Assembly: GCA_045565285.1 (NCBI GenBank) | Contig: JBJLFR010000015.1 | Coordinates: forward strand, 1-34,832 | Reading direction: 5' to 3' | Source: CACIIZ01 sp045565285 | GTDB taxonomy: Bacteria; Pseudomonadota; Alphaproteobacteria; Rhodobacterales; Rhodobacteraceae | Length of the DNA stretch: 34,832 bases | Shown: in pieces, positions 18,701 through 25,625 of the stretch | How the letters are laid out: each line of letters opens with the position of its first letter | How positions within the stretch are numbered: the first letter of the stretch is position 1 | The notes under the pieces: generated by a model | Seen by the model: only the letters and a program-made list of their open reading frames with translations | Told to the model about the DNA's origin: nothing | The model's database searches: none | Position numbers and translations under genes: made by a program

Positions 18701-20757
18701 ATCTTGGTTGGATGTACGATAATGGTGAAGGAGTTGATCAAAATAAAGAAGAAGCTGCCAAGTGGTATCAGTTATCCGCAGAACAAAACTATAGTGATGC
18801 ACAGAATAATTTAGGAAAACTATATCAAATTGGTGAAGGTGTTCCCCAAAATTATTCGGAGGCTTTAAAATGGTTTAGACTGAGCGCAGAACAAGGGGAT
18901 GAGACTGGTCAATTTAATTTAGGATATATGTATGATAATGGTTTGGGTGGTTTCGAAAATAATATTGAAGCAGTCAAGTGGTACCAATTATCTGCAGAGC
19001 AGGGTTATTCAGACGCTCAATTTTCCTTAGGAATAATGTATCACCATGGAGAAGGTGTTCCTCAAAATTATCAAGAAGCTATCAAGTGGTACCGCCTAAG
19101 TGCGGAGCAGCAGAATCCTCAAGGCCAATATCATCTCGGACTAATGTATGATAATGGTCTTGGTATTAATGAAAATAATGAAGAGGCCGTAAAGTGGTAT
19201 CGGCTTGCATCAGAACAAGGTAATTCTAATGCCCAGAATAATTTGGGTTTGATGTATGAGTATGGAGAAGGTGTTGCTCAAAATTATCCTGAAGCATTCG
19301 AATTATATAAAAATAGTGCCTATCAGGATAATACTTACGCAAAATATAATTTAGGAAAAATGTATTATGAAGGAAAAGGGGTATCTGAAGATTTTGAGGA
19401 ATCTGCCAAATGGTATAAGCGAGCTGCAGATGATGGCCATAACTATTCAAAGAATGAACTTGCAAAAATGTATCATGATGGCAAAGGGGTTATTCAAAAC
19501 TATACTGAGGCGATGAAATTATACAAAGCCGCAGCAGACCAGGGAATTGCTGAATCTCAATATAGACTTGGTCTTATGTATGATAAGGGACAAGGAGTAT
19601 CAGAAGACGATTTTGAAGCTGTAAAATGGTTTAAACTTTCCGCAGACCAAGGTTTTGCAAAAGCACAAAATGCCCTTGGGAATAGTTATTATAATGGTAG
19701 TGGAGTAGAAAAAAGTCTTTCTAAAGCCTTTGATTTTTATCGTCTTAGTGCAGAACAAGGGTATGACCAAGCTCAAAGAAATTTAGGTTTTATGTATGAT
19801 AAAGGCAAAGGTGTTTCTAAAGATCAAGAAGAGGCATTTAAATGGTATTTACTGGCTGCTAATCAAGGACACGCTATAGCCCAGAATACAGTTGGGAATA
19901 AATATTATTGGGGTAAAGGGACTGAAAAAAACCATAAAAAGGCAGTCGAATACTATATGTTTAGTGCTGAACAAGGAAATGATAAAGCACAAAGAAATCT
20001 AGGCTATATGTTTGCTACAGGTAAAGGAGTGCCTAAGGATAACAAAAAGGCTTTAAAGTGGTATTTACTTTCTGCGGAACAAGGAAATGCTAAAGCCCAG
20101 AATTCAGTTGGTAATAAATACTATCAAGGGAAAGGTACAGAGAAAGATTATGAGGAGGCCGTTCGGTGGTATAAATTAGCGGCTAATCAAGGTCATACCT
20201 GGGGACAGCATAATTTGGCAGGAATGTATAATGATGGGAAAGGTGTAAATGTAAATTTTCAAGAAGCTGTTCGATTATATAAATTAGCAGCTGACAAAGG
20301 AAATTCCCGCTCTCAAAATGCTCTTGGTATTAGGTATTTTCGTGGTGAGGGTGTTGAAAAAAATTATCAAGAAGCTGTAAAATGGTACCGTCTATCAGCC
20401 GAAAATAATTATTCCTGGGGTCAATATAACTTAGGATTTATGTATGACAATGGAAATGGAGTAGTTGAGGATAATAAAGAAGCTGTTAAATGGTATGGAC
20501 TAGCGGCCAAACGAGGGAATTCTACAGCTCAGTTTCGATTAGCAAATCAATATCGTGAAGGTTCGGGTGTAAAAAAAGACGATGTATATGCATATATGTG
20601 GTTAAAAATTTCGTCTAATAAAGGATATAAAAAAGCAACTGAAATTTTAAATGAATTAAATGACGCCTTAACTTTTCAAGAAATTCAACTTGCAAACATG
20701 CTTTCAGACACCTGTAAAGAAAGTAAATACAAAAAATGCTCTTTGGAGGATTTTTAA
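15703..20757 (+). CDS. Large secreted ankyrin/Sel1 repeat protein
   Basis: This protein of 1684 residues begins with a Sec signal peptide (LKFIILFVVVFSSKVFA, then ECGD). Residues 41-724 hold four copies of a 70-80-residue module that opens around LQWVC and closes with LxC: roughly 41-118, 136-207, 360-428 and 649-725. A fifth, weak copy lies near 759-837. Two CxxLC..WW segments (217-221 and 438-442) each lead into ankyrin repeats such as KIVEFLINEGADLN, ETIKALVDNGADI and EIVEFLIKEGADM. Residues 888-1644 are an uninterrupted array of 21 Sel1-like repeats. The C-terminus carries two cysteines. The protein should act in the periplasm or at the cell surface. Ankyrin and Sel1 arrays are protein-protein scaffolds, and no catalytic domain is visible. 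The next gene encodes another secreted protein with analogous Cys-bounded modules, so they may be partners. Confidence 0.9.
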   Translation: MLFIPILKFIILFVVVFSSKVFAECGDTCKNTKDFLNKNKDLKYTCAQPGGDFLRWNVFEGKVNVVFSDGEIYSFDYEIEPETGWLFKPGEEEDGGFDVVSGKIGEIKGSGENDIQCDRLLFNLDEIKEVLQSDKELQWVCSPPSEDPVKLSISEGKINITHKSGDQYDYKYKIDPNWGWLINPENPEGGFDVLLGKMWSDKGVLKCNANATWVKNCVDLCNSEWWYSKPEISISDIKTRLKEGEPINGSGLDEFYHPPLWWATYLDHTKIVEFLINEGADLNFRDLQMGQAALHLAVQNESTETIKALVDNGADIMVENDNGETPFAQLNPEKYPVGSEIYKILNPVTKVKEVLTNSEGLQWVCNDKRKGDARVIVSQGKINFTLKNGETGGWSYEIHPLTGELIDPEYPDEGGLNIFSGKFGDLQCEANAEWVLACMNLCDESWWKGEDFEGVSLDDVKAEVAAGYPVKGKNEELVTPLHYAVMYGSAEIVEFLIKEGADMKARLGEDMEALTPLLLINFDNPLALEILNVLIENGADINQVDNYKRSLLHEYFWSSEQIETMVKLGADLDSSDLDGYTPLHDAAEFGESDGIKTLVSLGANILAENNDGEIPFWKLDKEKFPEGSEIYNLLSPAVKAKEVLTNNEGLQWLCSPPDETPFKLVVSDGKITLISSDSSDGSEPFTFPFTIDPDFGWLVNPEAEELSGFDVLAGKIWNEEEFLQCESDYVKIAEVASASPSNEISESFDTINQIGTGIEGKCKIFENSESSGAGILDLVVTKQKIIISPEEIDEIAYYDYFIDKNTGYLTNPENKSDQLSVSSGLLLSDGETVGECDFEPIVKSKNGSTTSSDKTELLNVAWDNYEKGDYKQALNLFKIVAESGVVEAQAHLGRMYFVEGESVVQNYLEALKWLMVSAEQDNSSGQYYLGVMYDNGIGIDENNEEAAKWYQLSAEQGDSDAQNNLGAMYHFGEGVPQNFQKAVEWYRMSAEQGDVAGQFNLGWMYDNGEGVDQNKEEAAKWYQLSAEQNYSDAQNNLGKLYQIGEGVPQNYSEALKWFRLSAEQGDETGQFNLGYMYDNGLGGFENNIEAVKWYQLSAEQGYSDAQFSLGIMYHHGEGVPQNYQEAIKWYRLSAEQQNPQGQYHLGLMYDNGLGINENNEEAVKWYRLASEQGNSNAQNNLGLMYEYGEGVAQNYPEAFELYKNSAYQDNTYAKYNLGKMYYEGKGVSEDFEESAKWYKRAADDGHNYSKNELAKMYHDGKGVIQNYTEAMKLYKAAADQGIAESQYRLGLMYDKGQGVSEDDFEAVKWFKLSADQGFAKAQNALGNSYYNGSGVEKSLSKAFDFYRLSAEQGYDQAQRNLGFMYDKGKGVSKDQEEAFKWYLLAANQGHAIAQNTVGNKYYWGKGTEKNHKKAVEYYMFSAEQGNDKAQRNLGYMFATGKGVPKDNKKALKWYLLSAEQGNAKAQNSVGNKYYQGKGTEKDYEEAVRWYKLAANQGHTWGQHNLAGMYNDGKGVNVNFQEAVRLYKLAADKGNSRSQNALGIRYFRGEGVEKNYQEAVKWYRLSAENNYSWGQYNLGFMYDNGNGVVEDNKEAVKWYGLAAKRGNSTAQFRLANQYREGSGVKKDDVYAYMWLKISSNKGYKKATEILNELNDALTFQEIQLANMLSDTCKESKYKKCSLEDF
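15823..17880 (+). repeat. Four Cys-bounded modules interleaved with two ankyrin blocks
   Basis: Four module copies lie at about 15823-16056, 16108-16323, 16780-16986 and 17647-17877. Shared features are WxC at the start, GKIN.., D..G..Y.Y.IDP..GWL.NPE, GFDV..GK.W, and a closing Cys. Copies two and three are each followed by CxxLC..WW and ankyrin repeats, so a whole super-unit of module plus ankyrin block has been duplicated. Confidence 0.75.
18364..20634 (+). repeat. Sel1-like repeat array, 21 units
   Basis: There are twenty-one consecutive units of the form AQxxLGxMYxxGxGVxxNxxEAxKWYxxSAEQG. All are 36 residues (108 bp) except the first, which is 37. The array ends exactly at 20634. In the first half AQ-starting units alternate strictly with GQ-starting units that carry YDNG, and a second alternation (AQN..GNKYY against AQRNLG) runs through units near 1330-1510. 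The underlying duplication unit is thus 72 residues (216 bp). Confidence 0.9.
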
Positions 20758-20789
20758 TTTAGAATAAAATAGTAATTGGAAACCATAAA

Positions 20790-22515
20790 ATGTCTTTTTT
20801 GAAATTACTCCTTAGTATTATATTTATTGTAAATATCTCTACACAGTTTCTAAATGCTGATGCGAGATACATGACAGAATGGACTAATCCTGATGGAAGC
20901 AAGAGTAAGTCTCCAGCAACATTTTATAGCATAAAAGAAGCAAAAACTCAAAGTACTCCAAAACTTTTAAGTTGGGAATGTGGAATGACTGATTATGTTG
21001 AATGGGGCAAATTGGGAAATTGACTTTGAAAAAAATGTATTGAGGTCATGGTGGAAAGGAAAGTTTGAAGAGGATGATGATTATAAGCCTTATGCAGTTT
21101 ACAAAATTTTGTCGGCTAAAGATGGTAGTATTACAGTGCAGGATTACCTAAGGGATGGAAAAATGGTCGATAAAGATGAGGTTGTTATTTGGGAATTTAA
21201 TTATCAGTCAGATAATCTTTATACCATTTGGAAGGGAAATAAACATAATTTTAATAATTGTAAAAATACGACCAACTATGATTTGCTTCAGACTGCATCT
21301 ATCTTAACTTGGGAATGTGGGACGACTGATAATATTAAATGGATAAATTGGGAAATTGATTTTGAAAAAAATGAATTAAGGTCATGGTGGCAAAATCATG
21401 ACACTGATGATTTTAAATGGAGTACTGTTGACAAAATTTTGTCGGCTAAAGATGGTATTATTACAGCACAGGATTACCTAAAAAATGGGAAAAAGGTCGA
21501 TAAGGATAAGGTTGTTACCTGGGAACTCAATTATCAGTCAGATAATCTTTATTCCATCTGGAAAGGAAATAAATTCTATTATAATAATTGTAAAAATACG
21601 ACCAACTATGATTTGCCTCAGACTGCTTCTATCTTAACTTGGGAATGTGGAAGTAGTGAGTATATTAAATGGATAAATTGGGAACTTGATCTTGAAAAGA
21701 ATGAACTAAAATCTCGGTGGGAGAATAAAAATTCAAATAAAGAACGGAGCTCAATAGCTCAAATAAAGTCGAGTACAGATAATTCAATAACAGTTCAAGA
21801 TGATATATTAGACGGAGTTAAGGCTACAACTAATGACATTTGGGATTTTCATTATGAGGGAACAGATCAAATCTTTACTGTCTGGAAGGATAAAAAATGG
21901 TATTATGGAGATTGCAAGAATACAACGCCTATTAAGATAGCTTCTTTAGTAACTCAGGTTAATAGCCAAATAGGTCACTATGCAGATGATAAAAGAAACC
22001 GATTTTTTGGTTCCTACAAAGATGGAGAAACTTCTTTCGAAGGTTATTGGGTTCAAGATAAAAGTGGTCAGGAATGTAGCAGTATTGTTGATGGAAGCCG
22101 TTTTTATGGAAAAGTTTGGTTTAAGATGGTTTCAGAAGGAAAATTTGAAGGAAGATGGGGATTTTGTGACACAGCGCCCATATTTGCTTGGAACGGACAT
22201 CAAGTTGCTTTTAAAGCGGACGTTACTAAAACTCTTTCTAGTAAACAGCAACGTGTAAAAATTCAAAAATCGTTGAATTTTTTTGGATTTAATGCAGGTT
22301 CTCCTGATGGAGTATTTGGTAAAAAAACCAAAACTGCTGTTGGAGAACTTCAGGCATGTTGGGCAGGAGTTGATCCTAGTGCTTCTACTTTTCCCAAAAC
22401 CACAGAATTTGGAGTTCTAACACCTAGACAATTGCAAGTTCTAATTGAAACATATGATAGTGCAAGAAAGTCATATTCAAAAGCAAACTGTTTTTATTTC
22501 AAAACTTTAATGTAA
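20790..22515 (+). CDS. Secreted protein with three 110-residue repeats and a peptidoglycan-binding domain (one frameshift)
   Basis: It starts with a signal peptide (FLKLLLSIIFIVNISTQFLNADA). Three repeats follow, each opening SWECG or TWECG, then NWEIDFEKNELRSWW, ILSAKDG.IT.QDYL, and closing YxIWKGNK....NCKNTT. The next part, GHYADDKRNRFFGSYKDGETSFEGYW, has a beta-rich look. The C-terminus contains VKIQKSLNFFGFNAGSPDGVFGKKTKTAV, a PG_binding_1-type peptidoglycan-binding motif that would hold the protein at the cell wall. The frame breaks near 21005 at a GGGG run. Deleting one G restores EWANWEIDFEKN in register with the other repeats, and the 337-bp spacing (3x112+1) of repeats one and two confirms a single extra base. 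It lies 32 bp after the ankyrin/Sel1 gene, probably in one operon. Its function is unknown. Confidence 0.8.
20961..21950 (+). repeat. Three tandem ~330-bp repeats
   Basis: TGGGAATGTGG landmarks recur at 20973, 21310 and 21640. The spacing is 337 bp (336 plus the extra base) and 330 bp. Copies one and two are nearly identical over long DNA stretches, for example around AAAATTTTGTCGGCTAAAGA, which indicates recent duplication. Copy three is more diverged. Confidence 0.85.
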
Positions 22516-22517
22516 TT

Positions 22518-22530
22518 TGGCGCACCGGGG
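22518..22530 (+). other. Putative attachment-site repeat (copy of tRNA-Arg 3' end)
   Basis: TGGCGCACCGGGG is identical to the 13 bp at the 3' end of the tRNA-Arg gene (25296-25308), including the complement of CCA, and is in the same orientation. It begins two bases after the stop codon of the preceding gene. A GC-rich 13-mer repeated in such AT-rich DNA is unlikely by chance. Confidence 0.6.
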
Positions 22531-22826
22531 GTAGCTATGCGCTACTTGTGCATTATAATCTGAGCTAATACTCTGATATTATTGTTTGTAGCATTACCTA
22601 GTTCATTATATTATGTCGCATAATGATCTATAATAGCTTGATCGGCAACCACTAGATTTTATGTCTGCTGGTAGAGACTATATTAATAGTTATGTCTTTA
22701 TAGTTCTTTAGAATTACTTATTTGTGAATATTCTATGTTAAGTTTCTGTTATAAAAGCTTATCTCTGACAATTCAGAAGTTTTTTTACATTTTTATTTTG
22801 TAACAAAAATTGCTAAACACAACTTT

Positions 22827-23423
22827 TTAGGTAAATTGAATCCAGCCCGTCACAATATACTTGCATCCTTGTTTTACGAGTCCTCCAGAATGAGCATGAG
22901 TCCATTCAGCAGGCCAAATTATAGTTTTTCCTTTTTTAGGCTGAACATTTATATCATAATAATGGAATGCCGTTTCTCCACCCTCTTCAACATCGTTTAA
23001 ATAAGTCATGAAAGCTAAAACTCTGTGCATAGTAGCGGAACTACCTCTCTCAGTATGTACAGCACTAAAGTGACCACCAGGTGAATATTTTTGTAAATTA
23101 AAGGTACCTATTTCCATACCTTTTATTGTGTTCAGGAAAGGCCATTGTTCCTTGTAGTCATTAAAACAATTTACAACATTTTTTATATAAGTATTGAAGA
23201 TCTTATACTTTTCTTGTTCCAGTTGTTTTGGTTTAATAGGAATATCCGTCGTTTTTTTTTGACTTTCATCTACGCCTCCACCTATGGCGCCAGCACCTTG
23301 ATCTGTAGGGTTTGCTTCAAAAAAATTTACTATTTCATCACACATGTCTGTGTCTTTAAGAATCCAAGAGCCAATAAAATTCGGAGTATTAGGACTATTT
23401 GAAGTTTCAATTCTTTGCATCAT
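22827..23423 (-). CDS. 2-oxoglutarate/Fe(II)-dependent oxygenase (prolyl 4-hydroxylase-like)
   Basis: This 198-residue non-haem iron oxygenase would hydroxylate a protein or small substrate using 2-oxoglutarate and O2. LQKYSPGGHFSAVHTERG supplies the first iron ligands as H-x-E rather than H-x-D, a variant seen in bacterial and phage members of this family. RVLAFMTYLNDVEEGGETAFHYYDINVQPKKGKTIIWPAEWTHAHSGG is the core double-stranded beta-helix ending with the distal His. CKYIVTGW supplies the lysine that should bind 2-oxoglutarate. No signal peptide is seen, so it should be cytoplasmic. Its stop codon lies about 300 bp from the att-like repeat. The TPR gene ends 29 bp upstream of its ATG on the same strand, suggesting an operon and that the TPR protein may present the substrate. 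Confidence 0.88.
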   Translation of the reverse strand: MMQRIETSNSPNTPNFIGSWILKDTDMCDEIVNFFEANPTDQGAGAIGGGVDESQKKTTDIPIKPKQLEQEKYKIFNTYIKNVVNCFNDYKEQWPFLNTIKGMEIGTFNLQKYSPGGHFSAVHTERGSSATMHRVLAFMTYLNDVEEGGETAFHYYDINVQPKKGKTIIWPAEWTHAHSGGLVKQGCKYIVTGWIQFT

Positions 23424-23452
23424 TTTCGGTTATCCTTTTTAATTAATACTAT

Positions 23453-24685
23453 TTATAAACTTATACTTCCATCAGATTTTTGGATTAAAGATCGACCTTC
23501 TTCAAACTTACCAATCTTTAATAAACATTCACCCATCTCTGCACTTGCATTTGAAAAGTCCGGATTTATCTTTAAAGCTTTCTTATAAGCTGTCAGAGCT
23601 TCTTCCGGTTTGCCTTGATTTTGCAGAACATTACCAAAGTTGTAGTGTGCGTCAGCATAATCAGGCTTGATGGCTAGGGCTTTTTTATAAGCTGCTAGAG
23701 CTTCCCCCAGTTTGCCTTGACCATTAAGAACACCACCCATGTTGTTATAAGCCTCAGCATAATCAGGTTTGATGGCTAGGGCTTTCTTATAAGCTGCTAG
23801 AGCTTCCCCCAGTTTCCCTTGATCATTAAGAACAGCACCCATGTTGTGATAGGCTGCAGCATTATCAGGCTTGATAGCTAGGGCCTTCTTATAAGCTTCT
23901 ATAGCCTCTTCAGGCTTGTTTTTTTCTTGTAGAGCAACACCCATGTTACTATATGTATTGGCGTAGCCAGGCTTGATGGATGATGCCTTCTTATAAGCCT
24001 CTATTGCCTCTTCCATTTTACCTTGATCTTGGAGAGCATTACCCAAGTTGTAGTATGCGTCAGCATAATCAGGCTTGATGGCTAGGGCCTTCTTGTAAGC
24101 TTCTATAGATTCTTCTAACTTACCTTGATCTTTCAAAGCATTTCCCATGTTACTATGGGCCTCAGCATAATCAGGTTTGATGGCTAAGGCCTTCTTATAA
24201 GCCTCTATTGCCTCTTCTGACTTGTTTTTTTCTTGTAGAGCAAGACCCATGTTGCTATATATATCGGCGTAGCCAGGCTTGATGGATATCGCCTGTTTAA
24301 AGTTACTGATGGCGGCATCTAGTTGTCCTAAACCCTGATAAACGAGGCCACAAATATTATAGAGCACAACCGAATTAGGAAACTGACGCATTAAACCCGT
24401 TGCCTGGTTTAATGCTTGATCAAGTTGACCTTTCTCATATAGATTTATCAGAAGCTGGAGCCTATCACGGGGTGGATCTTGGACCTCAGATGCTTTACCA
24501 GTTTTATTACTTAATAAAGCTTTTATACCGTCAATGGCCTTCTTATTCTTTGGGAATCTGTAGAGAATATCTTTATATATAGTTCTAGCTTCACCAGAAG
24601 AGCCTTCTTTAGACTTTTTTTTTGCTAATCTGAGTGCTGTATCAAGCTTTAAAGTATCTAAAATGTTACTCTCGATCTCTTGCAT
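23453..24685 (-). CDS. TPR repeat protein
   Basis: About ten 34-residue tetratricopeptide repeats follow an N-terminal helical segment (TALRLAKKKSKEGSSGEARTIYKDILYRFPKN). The units read AYxNMGxxLxxQGKLEEAIEAYKKALAIKPDYAE with very little variation. I start at the ATG giving MQEIESNILDTLKL. A 26-residue upstream extension without ATG is possible but looks non-coding. TPR arrays are protein-binding scaffolds, and no enzymatic domain is attached. Upstream of the 2OG oxygenase on the same strand with a 29-bp gap, it may recruit that enzyme's target. The near-identical DNA repeats point to recent expansion or gene conversion. Confidence 0.85.
   Translation of the reverse strand: MQEIESNILDTLKLDTALRLAKKKSKEGSSGEARTIYKDILYRFPKNKKAIDGIKALLSNKTGKASEVQDPPRDRLQLLINLYEKGQLDQALNQATGLMRQFPNSVVLYNICGLVYQGLGQLDAAISNFKQAISIKPGYADIYSNMGLALQEKNKSEEAIEAYKKALAIKPDYAEAHSNMGNALKDQGKLEESIEAYKKALAIKPDYADAYYNLGNALQDQGKMEEAIEAYKKASSIKPGYANTYSNMGVALQEKNKPEEAIEAYKKALAIKPDNAAAYHNMGAVLNDQGKLGEALAAYKKALAIKPDYAEAYNNMGGVLNGQGKLGEALAAYKKALAIKPDYADAHYNFGNVLQNQGKPEEALTAYKKALKINPDFSNASAEMGECLLKIGKFEEGRSLIQKSDGSISL
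23540..24370 (-). repeat. 102-bp tandem repeats encoding TPR units
   Basis: Nearly identical 102-bp units recur through the gene, recognisable by GGCTTGATGGCTAGGGC. A longer period is also visible. The unit pair ISIKPGYAD/YSNMGLALQEKNK recurs as SSIKPGYAN/YSNMGVALQEKNK three units later, so a 306-bp block of three TPRs was duplicated. Confidence 0.85.
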
Positions 24686-25020
24686 TAAAATGCCTACTTT
24701 TTGTGTAAATAACAAACTAATTTGTAGCAAAATATGTGCCAATAAAAATTCGGCTTGGCACAAAGTTTTTTATTCCTTTTTGTAAGTAGCAATCTTTAAC
24801 TAGGACTTTCATAACCTAAAGTATAGATCGCAATATGATATCGAGTTAAAAAATACATTACCATTCTCACTTCTTCCACTAGTAAAAATATAGCAAAAGC
24901 TTTTCGTAGCTCAGACTATCAAGCAGTTCTATTCAATCCTAGCTTATAGTTTTTGTTTTACTTAAACACCTGTCAATAATCTTTAGAGCCACAGGCTGAT
25001 AAAAGGTACCTAAAGGCTTT

Positions 25021-25212
25021 TTATAAATGCATAGAAGGTATCTTACTCTTACCCTTCCTTCTGAAATAATTTAGTATTTTAGATTTTGTTCTAAGAGATA
25101 CTTCTTTTTTTTTCTTATTAAAATGATGTCTGAGGTTTGATGGAACCTCACGACAATAGTAATATATGTCATTTCTTTTATAGAAATATACCGGAAACCT
25201 TACCCACACCAT
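25021..25212 (-). pseudogene. Truncated tyrosine recombinase N-terminus (DUF6538-like)
   Basis: The 63-residue ORF reads FPVYFYKRNDIYYYCREVPS, then NLRHHFNKKKKEVSLRTKSK. This resembles the DUF6538 segment at the N-terminus of many phage and island integrases (YLYRRG..YYFRR.VP..LR..FG.+EV..SLRT). An AGGAAAGGA ribosome binding site precedes the ATG. The ORF stops where the core-binding and catalytic domains should begin, and no Arg-His-Arg-Tyr catalytic remnant was found in the following 250 bp. Being about 80 bp from the tRNA-Arg gene supports an integrase origin. The match is by eye on a short segment. Confidence 0.55.
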
Positions 25213-25295
25213 TTTTATTAAGTTCCTTTCCTAAAAAGTTTATTATTTAGAAACAGTTACTTAATTAACGGTCCGAGGACCTTGGTTCTTGGAAC

Positions 25296-25308
25296 TGGCG
25301 CACCGGGG
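25296..25308 (+). other. Putative attachment-site repeat within tRNA-Arg 3' end
   Basis: TGGCGCACCGGGG is the complement of the CCA end, discriminator, acceptor arm and start of the T-stem. It matches the copy at 22518-22530 exactly and would be the att site that keeps the tRNA intact. Confidence 0.6.
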
Positions 25309-25372
25309 AGGATTCGAACCCCCGACCCCCTGATTCGTAGTCAGGTACTCTATCCAGCTGAGCTACCGGTGC
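25296..25372 (-). tRNA. tRNA-Arg (anticodon ACG)
   Basis: The 77-nt gene folds as a standard cloverleaf: acceptor GCACCGG/CCGGTGC, D-arm GCTCAGCTGGATAGAGT, and anticodon stem CCTGA/TCAGG with loop CTACGAA. The T-arm is GGGGG TTCGAAT CCTCC, followed by discriminator G and an encoded CCA. The ACG anticodon reads CGN arginine codons after A-to-I editing by TadA. The encoded CCA and 3' half are shared with the distant 13-bp repeat. Confidence 0.97.
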
Positions 25373-25385
25373 ACGATATTTTTAT

Positions 25386-25391
25386 ATTATA
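25386..25391 (-). promoter_or_regulatory. -10 box of the tRNA-Arg gene
   Basis: The minus strand reads TATAAT 13 bp upstream of the tRNA 5' end, giving a start point a few bases before the mature tRNA. No clear -35 at normal spacing. Confidence 0.45.
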
Positions 25392-25625
25392 CGGCTTTAC
25401 TAATATACAATACTTAAAAAAATAAATTAAGTTATTATGTTAGAAAAATCCATATGATTAATAGGTTAGGGTAGTGTCTTGAGGAAATTTATAAAAACAG
25501 AGTGTGGATTAAATAAATATGAAGAATTAAGAATTAAAAAAGGTTTTTATAATCTTTTAAGATTTTATTGGTTTATTTTTTTTGCATCAATAAGAGATAG
25601 TTTTGGCAATAAAAAAAGCTAATAT

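Larger units (their letters stand above)
22518..25308. mobile_element. Decayed integrative element in tRNA-Arg
   Basis: The segment is bounded by the 13-bp tRNA 3'-end repeats. An ORF resembling a recombinase N-terminus lies beside the tRNA and runs away from it, the usual arrangement for tRNA-targeting elements. The cargo left is a 2OG-Fe(II) oxygenase and a TPR protein. The 22531-22826 stretch (about 300 bp) has no gene I can recognise; it holds only a small inverted repeat (GTAGC/GCTAC) next to the att-like site. The 24764-25020 stretch also shows no gene. The element looks non-mobile because the recombinase is truncated. Confidence 0.55.

Noticed and set aside
22522..22536. Possible copy of the tRNA-Arg 5' end (GCACCGG..GTAGC)
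   Set aside because: Only 7 continuous bases match the 5' end, whereas 13 match the 3' end including the CCA complement, so the 3'-end interpretation is kept.
23540..24370. Regularly spaced near-identical repeats that could suggest a CRISPR array
   Set aside because: The 102-bp period is continuous with an open reading frame and translates into standard 34-residue TPR units; there are no unique spacers.
24686..24763. 26-residue N-terminal extension of the TPR protein
   Set aside because: It lacks an ATG start, and its hydrophobic text does not form a convincing signal peptide before a cytoplasmic-looking TPR protein. The internal ATG is a better start.
24906..24945. tRNA-like fragment (GTAGCTCAG followed by TTCAATCCTAGC)
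   Set aside because: The two pieces resemble D-arm and T-arm consensus but are only about 20 bases apart, with no anticodon arm and no pairing acceptor stem. At most it is a remnant, and a chance match is likely.
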